Shown: one piece after another, positions 1 to 5,667 of the stretch | How the letters are laid out: every line of letters starts with the position of its first letter | Position numbering within the stretch: position 1 is the stretch's first letter | Origin: Verrucomicrobiota bacterium | GTDB lineage: Bacteria; Verrucomicrobiota; Verrucomicrobiia; Opitutales; Opitutaceae | Length of the DNA: 5,967 nt | Direction of reading: 5' to 3' | Assembly (NCBI GenBank): GCA_023443985.1 | Contig: JAEZSJ010000063.1 | Location: forward strand, 1 to 5,967 | Position numbers and translations under genes: made by a program | Notes under the pieces: generated by a model | What the model saw: only the letters and a program-made list of their open reading frames with translations | Database searches by the model: none | Told to the model about the DNA's origin: nothing

Positions 1-976
1 GCTCATTGCCCTCGCGCGGGCCACCGAAACCGGCGTCGCGTTGTTCCCCGACTTCGCGGGGACCCCGCTCGCCGCGGAACTCGCCGCCGCGGCCTTGGCC
101 ACGACTGCGACCGCCCCGGCGGCGGCGCTCGCCGCGGAACTCGCCGCCTTCGCGGTGGGCGCGTTGTTCGCCGGATTGGGCCGGAGCGGTCTCTTCGGCC
201 TTGCCGCCGAAGATGCTCTTCACCCAGCCGAAAAAGCCGGATTTTTTCTCGGTGGTCTCCGGAGCGGGGGCGGCCTGTTCGGGACGGCTGCTTTCGCGGC
301 GGCCCTCCTCGAAACGGCGGCCGCCTTCGCGGCGTTCACCCTGCGGGCGTTCGCCCTCGAAACGGCGTTCACGGCGTTCCTCGCGGTACGGGCGGTCACC
401 TTCGCGGCGCTCCCACCGCTGGTCCGCCTGCTGGCGCGGAGCGGGAGGGAGGATGTCGAGCTGCGGTTTCTCGGCGGGGGCGGTGGGCGCGGCGGGGGTC
501 GCCGGCGCGGCCGGAACGGCCGTGTTGGCGGAAACGGGTTCCGGCGCGGGCGCGACCGGGACCTCGGGTTTCGGTTCATTCGCCACGGCTGCTGCCGGGG
601 TCGGGGTGGCTGCCGGGACCGGAGCCGGTGTGGAGACGGGAGCCGGAGCGGTGGGGACGGGCTCGGGCTCGGTCGAACCGAAGCCGCTGGTGTTGCGCGG
701 CAGCGGGATCACGGAGATCGCAGTGGGTTTGTAGGCGATTTCTGCGGTGGGCTGCGCCGTGGGAGCGGCGATCGTCTGGCGTTTGCCGCGCGAGAGGCCG
801 GAACCGCGGCCGGTTCCGAATGCCGGAGCCGCCGGCGCGACCGGGGCGGCTTCAGGGGCCTGCGCCGGGGCGGCGGGAGCCGCGGCCTCGGGGGCAGGAG
901 CGGCGGGTGCGGCCACAACGGGCTCGCCACCGGCCGGGCTCGTCTGGGGAGCCTGGTTTTCTTCTGGTGTGGACAT
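1..976 (-). CDS. Pro/Ala-rich, then Arg/Glu/Gly-rich low-complexity protein, N-terminal part (3' end outside window)
   Basis: Reading the minus strand from ATG at 976 gives 325 codons without a stop up to the left edge, so the C-terminus is missing. I do not recognise the family. Residues 1-180 are dominated by Pro, Ala, Val and Glu, as in a disordered linker. Residues 187-235 are rich in Arg, Glu and Gly (RRFEGERP, RRFEEGRR). Residues 245-262 form a short hydrophobic/basic island (KKSGFFGWVKSIFGGK). Residues 276-325 are again RG-rich, with GGEFRGER present twice, 20 residues apart. RG/RE-rich tracts are common in RNA-binding or RNA-turnover proteins, so a nucleic-acid role is possible but only inferred; a folded domain may lie beyond the edge. 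A purine-rich AGAAAGAGA sits just before ATG 976. An in-frame ATG at 1117 would add 47 Pro/Arg-rich residues, but I see no ribosome site there. There is no signal peptide or membrane segment. The plus-strand frames here are Gly/Arg-rich shadows. Confidence 0.82.
   Translation of the reverse strand, partial: MSTPEENQAPQTSPAGGEPVVAAPAAPAPEAAAPAAPAQAPEAAPVAPAAPAFGTGRGSGLSRGKRQTIAAPTAQPTAEIAYKPTAISVIPLPRNTSGFGSTEPEPVPTAPAPVSTPAPVPAATPTPAAAVANEPKPEVPVAPAPEPVSANTAVPAAPATPAAPTAPAEKPQLDILPPAPRQQADQRWERREGDRPYREERRERRFEGERPQGERREGGRRFEEGRRESSRPEQAAPAPETTEKKSGFFGWVKSIFGGKAEETAPAQSGEQRAHREGGEFRGERRRRGGRSRGQGRGGEFRGERGPREVGEQRDAGFGGPREGNE
66..148. repeat. Pair of 23-bp direct repeats inside the RG-rich coding region
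   Basis: Identical 23-bp copies lie at 66-88 and 126-148, exactly 60 bp apart. On the minus strand they encode the repeated GGEFRGER peptide of the low-complexity protein. The spacing is a multiple of three, so this looks like internal duplication of a coding module rather than a mobile or regulatory repeat. The flanking Arg/Gly-rich codons between the copies are similar but not identical. Confidence 0.75.
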
Positions 977-1126
977 GTCTCTTTCTGGGCGAGGCGCGCG
1001 CAGCAGGGGCGGCGGCGCCGATGGTTGGGGCGGCCGGGGCGCGATAAACCGCGCCGCAAGAGCGGCCGCCGGAGGACGCGGAGCATCCCGGGGCTGCGGC
1101 CGGGGGGTCAACAGCATAAGCTCGGT

Positions 1127-1148
1127 GTCGCCGGCGGCGCCCAGCGAC
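1127..1148 (-). terminator. Possible hairpin after the histidine kinase gene
   Basis: Twelve bases beyond the kinase stop, the minus strand can fold GTCGCTGG against CCGGCGAC (8 bp, one G-T wobble) around a 6-base loop. No T-tract follows, so it is not a classical intrinsic terminator. It could be a weak terminator, an RNA-stabilising hairpin, or chance in GC-rich DNA. Confidence 0.25.
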
Positions 1149-1159
1149 TCGGGATGGGA

Positions 1160-2713
1160 CTAGCGGGTCGGCGCCACGCCTGAGCCGAGCACGCGCCCGA
1201 GCACAGCAGCGAGTTCGCTGAGGCAGTAGGGTTTGGTGACGGTGCCGGAGAACCCGTGCTCGCGGAAGTTCAGCAGCACCTCGTTGTCGGCATAACCGCT
1301 CGACACCAGGGCACGCACCCGCGGCTCGAGCGCGCGGAGGTGTTTCACGGTTTCGAGGCCGCCCATTCCGGCGGGCACGGTGAGGTCGAGGATGACGGCC
1401 TCGAAGGGGCGGCCGGCGGCGCGGGCGCGGGCGTACGTCTCCACTGCTTCCGCGCCATCACGGACGACCTCGGTCTCGAAACCGAGGCGCGAGAGGATGT
1501 CCGGCGCCATCTGCCGGATCGCCGGCTCGTCGTCCATGAAGAGGATCCGTCCGGAGAAACGGGGCAGCGGGTCCTCGCGCCCAGGGCGCTCGATCCGTGC
1601 GCCGGGGTCCGCCGGCAGGTAGAGGAGGAAGACGGCGCCGCAGCCCGGGACCGACTCGACTCGCAACGCGCCGTAGTGGCGGCGTGCAATGGTCTGCGAG
1701 GTTGCGAGGCCGAGGCCGGAGCCGCGGCGTTTGGTCGTGAAATACGGCTGGAAGATGCGCGCCATATCATCCGGCTTGATACCGGGACCCTGGTCGCGGA
1801 CCTCGACGACGACGAAGTGGTGCGGGCCGAGGCCGAGCTGGTGGGCGGTGTCGCGATGGATGTTGCGCGCGGCGACGGTGACGACGCCCCCGCCGGGCAT
1901 CGCCTGGACGGCGTTGAGCACGAGGTTGTGCACGACCTGCCCGATCTGCCCGGCGTCGACTTCTGCCGGCCAGAGATCGCCGGCGAGATCGAAGTCGCAC
2001 CGCACGCGGGAACCTTGGCGCGCGAACTTGGCGGCGTCGCGCAGGCAGACGGCGAGGTCGATGAGGCGGCGGACGGGTTCGCCCCCCTTGGAGTAGGTGA
2101 GGAGCTGCTGGGTCAGGTCGCGCGCTCGGCCGGTGGCCTTCTCGGCTTCCTCGAGCCACTCCTGCACCTCGCCCGAGAGGCTGGTGTCCATGCGCGCGAG
2201 GTTGATGTTGCCCAGCAGGGCGGTGAGGAGGTTGTTGAAATCATGCGCGACGCCGCCGGCGAGCAGCTCGAGCGACTCGCGCTTGGCGGCGCGCAGCAGA
2301 TCTTCCTCGTTGCGCGGCGGGGTGTCGGGGGGGACGGGCGCCGCGGTCGGCACAGCGGTCACGACCACCCTCGGCCCGTCGCCCGTCTCGATCTGCGCGA
2401 CGGCGACCGTGGCGGCCACCGTGCCGCCGGCCGGCCGGCGAAGCTGCCAGACCGGCTCCGGCTCGGGGCCGGAGTCGGCCCACGCCTTCAGCGTGTGCGG
2501 ACTCGCGACGGCGGGAAAAGGCGAGGCGAGGCGCAGGCCGCGGAGCGCCGCGGGGGTGCAACCGAGGAGTGTGGCCGCAGCCGCGTTGCCGGCGAGGATC
2601 TCACCGGACCCCGGTTGGCAGACCCAGACCGGCAGCGGCTGGGCTGCGAGCAGTTGCTCCGCCGAGACCCCGGGCAGAGCCGGGGCAGTGGCCGAATCCT
2701 GCGGGGAAGCCAT
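1160..2713 (-). CDS. Soluble PAS-histidine kinase-receiver hybrid sensor protein
   Basis: A complete 517-residue protein. Residues about 20-123 read as a PAS sensor domain. The dimerisation/phosphoacceptor helix follows, with GGVAHDFNNLL and the likely phosphorylated His157. The ATP-binding domain shows an N box (NLVLNAVQA, Asn263/Asn267), G1 (DQGPG, 307-311), F box (FQPYFTTK, 321-328) and G2 (GSGLGLA, 331-337). A C-terminal receiver domain (about 389-510) has acidic Asp394/Asp395, phosphoacceptor Asp443 in LDLTVPAGMGG, Ser471 and Lys494 (TKPY), so all key residues are present. There is no signal peptide or membrane helix, so it should sense a cytoplasmic cue. There is no DNA-binding domain; phosphate may pass through a separate HPt or regulator, none of which is in the window. 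ATG 2713 is the first usable start, because an in-frame TAG lies at 2720-2722; no Shine-Dalgarno is visible. It is divergent from the metal ATPase, but nothing in its sequence indicates metal sensing. Confidence 0.95.
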   Translation of the reverse strand: MASPQDSATAPALPGVSAEQLLAAQPLPVWVCQPGSGEILAGNAAAATLLGCTPAALRGLRLASPFPAVASPHTLKAWADSGPEPEPVWQLRRPAGGTVAATVAVAQIETGDGPRVVVTAVPTAAPVPPDTPPRNEEDLLRAAKRESLELLAGGVAHDFNNLLTALLGNINLARMDTSLSGEVQEWLEEAEKATGRARDLTQQLLTYSKGGEPVRRLIDLAVCLRDAAKFARQGSRVRCDFDLAGDLWPAEVDAGQIGQVVHNLVLNAVQAMPGGGVVTVAARNIHRDTAHQLGLGPHHFVVVEVRDQGPGIKPDDMARIFQPYFTTKRRGSGLGLATSQTIARRHYGALRVESVPGCGAVFLLYLPADPGARIERPGREDPLPRFSGRILFMDDEPAIRQMAPDILSRLGFETEVVRDGAEAVETYARARAAGRPFEAVILDLTVPAGMGGLETVKHLRALEPRVRALVSSGYADNEVLLNFREHGFSGTVTKPYCLSELAAVLGRVLGSGVAPTR

Positions 2714-2853
2714 GGCGTGCTAGAGGCTTCGGCAAACGGGTCCAGTTGGTGCCGGTCGGGGGCCGGCAGGAGAGAGCCTGGTTCGTCGGACGAGGATGCG
2801 GGCGAGCAGGGAGGGGGGCATAGGAGTGGGCGAGTTCTTCGCCGGAGGGGGGA

Positions 2854-2875
2854 TGTGCCCAACAGGAAAGGCACA
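2854..2875. promoter_or_regulatory. Inverted repeat TGTGCC-10-GGCACA
   Basis: Perfect 6-bp arms at 2854-2859 and 2870-2875 are separated by 10 bases. It lies in the divergent spacer about 10 bp before the CATAAT box, so it could be an operator or a small hairpin. A dyad of this size can arise by chance, and I do not know a regulator for it. Confidence 0.25.
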
Positions 2876-2980
2876 GGCGCGGCGCATAATGAAGGTCCCG
2901 CCAGGCCGCCTGCTGCGAGTAAAAAAGCCGTCCGTTCGAAAAAGTTCAGGCCGGTAGGTGGGCGCGGTGGCCGGGCCGGG

Positions 2981-2998
2981 AAACGTCGGAGAACGTTT
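2981..2998. promoter_or_regulatory. Inverted repeat AAACGT-6-ACGTTT upstream of the ATPase
   Basis: Perfect 6-bp arms at 2981-2986 and 2993-2998 flank CGGAGA, giving an 18-bp dyad that ends 32 bp before the ATPase start. It is AT-richer than its surroundings and fits the size of a site for a dimeric repressor or activator. It could instead form a leader hairpin with GGAG in the loop. No known copper-regulator consensus is recognised, so the role is inferred from position and symmetry only. Confidence 0.4.
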
Positions 2999-3030
2999 GC
3001 CGCGCGATCGCCACGACGAACACTGCGCGC

Positions 3031-5079
3031 ATGGCCAACCCGGACGCTTCCGCCGATCGTTATCAGCCGGTCTACATGGGGCTGCCGGAGTACCGCGTGC
3101 TCCTGCCGCGGCTCTGGCTCGCGCTCCCCCTCACGCTCGGCGTGGTCGCGCTCGCGATGGGCCCGATGCTGCCGGAACCGTTCGCGTTCGCGACCGGGGT
3201 GGATCCGCGCGTGAGCGGCTGGTGGCAGGCGGCGCTGACGACGCCGGTGTTCTGGTGGAGCGGCTGGTTCTTCCTCAAGCGGTTCGTGCGCTCCTGGCGT
3301 ACCCTGGATTTCAATATGTTCACGCTCACGGTCACCGGCACCGGCGCGGCCTATGCCTACAGCCTCGCGGCGCTGGTCGTGCCGGAGGCCTTCCCCGCAT
3401 CACTGCGCCACGGCCACCACGTGCCGCTGTACTTCGAGTCCGCCGCGATGATCACCACACTCGTGCTGCTCGGCCAGATCATCGAACAGCGCGCGCACGC
3501 GCGCACCGGCGACGCCATCCGCGCGCTGCTGGCGCTCACCCCGCCGACGGCCGCGCGTCTCCGCGACGGTGGCGGCGAGGAAATCGTGCCGTTGGCCGAA
3601 GTGCGCGTGGGCGACCGGTTGCGGGTGCGGCCGGGCGACAAGGTGCCGACCGACGGCGTGGTCGTGGAGGGGCGCAGCACGGTCGACGAGTCGATGCTCA
3701 CCGGCGAGCCGTTGCCGCTCGAGAAGCAACCCGGGGACGAGGTGACCGGCGGGACGGTGAACGCGACGGGGAGTTTCGTCTTCGAGACCCGCCGGGTGGG
3801 GGCGGACACCGTGCTCGCTCGGATAATACATCTCGTGGAGGCCGCCGAGGACGCGTCGCCGCCGATCCAGCGGGTGGCCGACCGGGTCGTCGAGTTCTTC
3901 GTGCCGGTCATCCTCGGGTGTGCGGCGGCGACGTTCGCGGTCTGGCTGGTGATCGGCGGAACCGCCGCACTGCCGGCCGCGCTCGCCCACGCGGTGGCGG
4001 TGCTCGTCGTGGCGTGCCCGTGCGCGCTCGGGCTGGCCACGCCGGTCTCGATCGTGACGGGCATCGGGCGCGGGGCGCGCGCCGGCGTGTTGGTGCGGGA
4101 TGCGACGGCCTTGGAACATCTCGTCGATTGCGATGTGCTTGTCGTCGACAAGACGGGAACGCTCACCGAGGGGCGGCCGGAGGTGGTCGGGTTGGGCGCG
4201 GCGGAAGGGAAGAACGTGGATCGGTTGCTCGCCCTGGCGGCCGCGCTCGAGCGGGGGAGCGAGCACCCGCTCGCTCGCGCGGTGGTGCGGGCCGCGGAGG
4301 CTCGTGGACTCGAGATTCCCGACGCGGACGAGTTCCGCGCCGAACCCGGCGCGGGGGTGGAGGCGGAGCTCGAGGGCCGCCGGTTGCGTTTGGGCCGGCT
4401 CGCGTGGCTGGCGGTGCCGGCCGAGCCGATGCTGCTCGAGCAGGCGCGTGCTGCGGAGTCGGCGGGGCGGACGGCGATCTGGCTCGCGGACGAGAAGCGG
4501 GCGCTCGGATTTCTGGCGCTGGCGGATCGTCTGCGCCCGGACGCGCGAGCCTCCGTGGACGAGTTGCGCGATCTCGGGCTCGAGATCGTGATGGCGACCG
4601 GAGACAACGCCTCGGCCGCGGGGCGGGTCGCGGAGGAACTCGGACTCGCGGAACCGCACGCCGGACTGAGCCCCGCCGGGAAGCAGGAACTGGTGACGGC
4701 GCTGCAGCGCGCCGGCCGGCGCGTGGCTTTCGCCGGCGATGGGATCAACGATGCCCCGGCGCTCGCGGCGGCGAGAGTCGGCATCGCAATGGGGCAGGGC
4801 ACCGACATCGCGATCGAGAGCGCCGGCGTGATCCTGCTCCATGGCGACCTGGGGGCGCTGGCGCGCGCCGTGCGACTGGGCCGCGCGGTGTTGCGGAACA
4901 TCCGGCAGAACCTCTTCTGGGCGTTCTTCTACAACCTGCTCGGCGTGCCCCTGGCCGCGGGCGCGCTGGTGGCCTGGCCCGGCTGGTCGTTGCCGCCGAT
5001 GTTTGCGGCGGTGGCGATGAGCCTGAGTTCGCTCACGGTGGTGGGAAATGCGCTGCGCTTGCGGCGACTCGCGCTTTGA
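3031..5079 (+). CDS. Copper-translocating P1B-type ATPase lacking an N-terminal metal-binding domain
   Basis: A complete 682-residue inner-membrane pump with the P1B layout of eight helices: roughly 24-45, 64-85, 95-117, 133-152, 286-308, 318-341, 626-648 and 655-676. The actuator loop carries TGEP (224-227). The ion-site helix has CPC (329-331). The catalytic loop has DKTGT with phosphorylated Asp373, the SEHPLA motif (His412-Pro413) and GDGINDAP (569-576). Helix 7 has Tyr634-Asn635 and helix 8 has Met663 with Ser666-Ser667. CPC plus YN plus MxxSS is the Cu(I)/Ag(I) signature (P1B-1, CopA-like), so ATP-driven export of monovalent copper is the likely reaction. CopA proteins usually begin with one or more CxxC-bearing HMA domains; here only about 23 residues precede the first helix and no Cys motif is present. 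The start is fixed: upstream in frame there is no ATG, GTG or TTG before the TAA at 2920-2922. No Shine-Dalgarno is visible. Supply of copper to oxidases is an alternative role. Confidence 0.95.
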   Translation: MANPDASADRYQPVYMGLPEYRVLLPRLWLALPLTLGVVALAMGPMLPEPFAFATGVDPRVSGWWQAALTTPVFWWSGWFFLKRFVRSWRTLDFNMFTLTVTGTGAAYAYSLAALVVPEAFPASLRHGHHVPLYFESAAMITTLVLLGQIIEQRAHARTGDAIRALLALTPPTAARLRDGGGEEIVPLAEVRVGDRLRVRPGDKVPTDGVVVEGRSTVDESMLTGEPLPLEKQPGDEVTGGTVNATGSFVFETRRVGADTVLARIIHLVEAAEDASPPIQRVADRVVEFFVPVILGCAAATFAVWLVIGGTAALPAALAHAVAVLVVACPCALGLATPVSIVTGIGRGARAGVLVRDATALEHLVDCDVLVVDKTGTLTEGRPEVVGLGAAEGKNVDRLLALAAALERGSEHPLARAVVRAAEARGLEIPDADEFRAEPGAGVEAELEGRRLRLGRLAWLAVPAEPMLLEQARAAESAGRTAIWLADEKRALGFLALADRLRPDARASVDELRDLGLEIVMATGDNASAAGRVAEELGLAEPHAGLSPAGKQELVTALQRAGRRVAFAGDGINDAPALAAARVGIAMGQGTDIAIESAGVILLHGDLGALARAVRLGRAVLRNIRQNLFWAFFYNLLGVPLAAGALVAWPGWSLPPMFAAVAMSLSSLTVVGNALRLRRLAL

Positions 5080-5128
5080 CCGCGGTGCGGGGAACCACTT
5101 CGCTCGCGCCGACGTCTCACCCACCACC

Positions 5129-5578
5129 ATGCAAACGCGGACTCTTGCCCTGCTTCTCTGCGGTGCGCTGCTCGCCCTCGCGGGCTGCAACACGATTTCC
5201 GACCGGATCCGGCAGAAGGCGGAGGTGTTTGCGTCGCTGCCGGCCGCCGATCAGGAGCGGCTGCGCAAGGGGCAGGTCGCCGTGGGCGACACCCCGGATA
5301 TGGTCTATATCGCGATTGGCGAGCCGACCCGGCGGACGCAGAAGACGACCGCGCAGGGCAGCCGCTCGGTGTGGATCTTCCGCGACTATTACGAGACCTA
5401 CGAGGGCTCGCACATCGCCGGCTACCGCCGCGTGGTCGGCTTCGACCGGCGCACGGGTCAGAGGTTCGTGTACCTCGAACCCGCGTACGTGGACGTCTAT
5501 CGCGAGCGCACCGAAGAGAAGCTCCGCATCATCTTCGAGAACGGCCGGGTGGCCGCGATCGAGGAGGTGAAGCGATAG
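5129..5578 (+). CDS. Small BamE/SmpA-like lipoprotein
   Basis: A 149-residue protein starting at ATG 5129. This start puts a standard lipoprotein signal at the N-terminus: Arg4, a hydrophobic run at 6-18, and lipobox Leu-Ala-Gly-Cys ending at Cys20. The longer in-frame start at 5048 would overlap the ATPase and bury that signal. After the Cys come a charged segment (24-50), then VGDTPDMVYIAIGEPTR (52-68), resembling the G-x-T/S-x-x-x-V-x-x-x-x-G-x-P turn of BamE/SmpA/OmlA domains. It ends with strand-like VWIFRDYY (81-88) and IIFENGRVAAIE (134-145). Residue 21 is Asn, not Asp, so outer-membrane sorting would be expected by the E. coli rule. BamE helps the outer-membrane protein assembly machine; whether this homologue does so is inference. 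It lies 49 bp after the ATPase stop on the same strand, so co-transcription is possible. No Shine-Dalgarno is visible. Confidence 0.85.
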   Translation: MQTRTLALLLCGALLALAGCNTISDRIRQKAEVFASLPAADQERLRKGQVAVGDTPDMVYIAIGEPTRRTQKTTAQGSRSVWIFRDYYETYEGSHIAGYRRVVGFDRRTGQRFVYLEPAYVDVYRERTEEKLRIIFENGRVAAIEEVKR

Positions 5579-5598
5579 GAGTGCTTCTCGTGGTCTGC

Positions 5599-5651
5599 CC
5601 GGCCGGCGACCGGCCGGCCAGCGCATCGGTCGGAGGCGGGCCGACCGATGC
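5599..5651. terminator. Tandem GC hairpins between convergent genes
   Basis: Two perfect hairpins lie between the lipoprotein stop (5578) and the stop of the opposing gene (5670). The first pairs 5599-5606 with 5610-5617 (CCGGCCGG arms, 3-base loop). The second pairs 5623-5633 with 5641-5651 (11 bp, GCATCGGTCGG, 7-base loop) and could be lengthened through a 2-base bulge. The plus strand after the second stem is only mildly T-rich. The position suits a bidirectional terminator for both converging transcripts. The lack of a T-tract leaves processing or stability hairpins as alternatives. Confidence 0.55.
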
Positions 5652-5667
5652 TGGTCACTTGTTCAAG

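Larger units (their letters stand above)
2714..3030. other. Divergent intergenic region between the kinase and ATPase genes
   Basis: This 317-bp stretch must hold the 5' regions of both divergent genes. I find no convincing gene in it. Visible elements are two inverted repeats (listed separately), an A-rich patch around 2920-2944, and a CATAAT at 2885-2890 that matches five of six bases of a -10 box on the plus strand but has no recognisable -35 partner. No good promoter is apparent for the kinase. No Shine-Dalgarno precedes either start. I saw no CueR-like, CopY-like or riboswitch pattern. Open frames crossing this region are weak extensions of shadows. Confidence 0.6.

Noticed and set aside
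709..1086. Minus-strand 125-residue frame beginning in the spacer after the kinase
   Set aside because: It is almost entirely Arg/Pro/Leu and overlaps the better-supported gene starting at 976 in another frame.
1093..1114. Possible minus-strand promoter with TTGACC for the low-complexity gene
   Set aside because: The -35-like hexamer TTGACC has only GGATGC at the proper spacing, which is a poor -10 box.
41..1183. Long plus-strand open frames (380 and 242 residues) over the left region
   Set aside because: The translations are Gly/Arg- or Arg/Ser/Pro-rich with no domain. They are antisense shadows of the minus-strand low-complexity gene in GC-rich DNA.
2920..2944. A/T runs that could be an intrinsic terminator on the minus strand
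   Set aside because: No matching GC stem precedes the T-runs, and the position upstream of both divergent genes makes no sense for a terminator of either.
1256..3214. Plus-strand 652-residue frame antisense to the kinase
   Set aside because: It lies opposite a fully motif-supported kinase gene, has no recognisable motif, and runs into the ATPase in the wrong frame.
5048..5128. Longer start for the lipoprotein at 5048
   Set aside because: It would overlap the ATPase end and place the lipoprotein signal internally; ATG 5129 gives a textbook signal and lipobox.
3357..5193. Minus-strand frames of 514 and 597 residues antisense to the ATPase
   Set aside because: They are Ser/Arg/Ala- or His/Arg-rich with no motif, the expected antisense openness of a GC-rich gene.
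2958..5570. Plus-strand 870-residue frame across the ATPase and lipoprotein
   Set aside because: Arg/Gly-rich out-of-frame shadow; the ATPase frame carries all family motifs.
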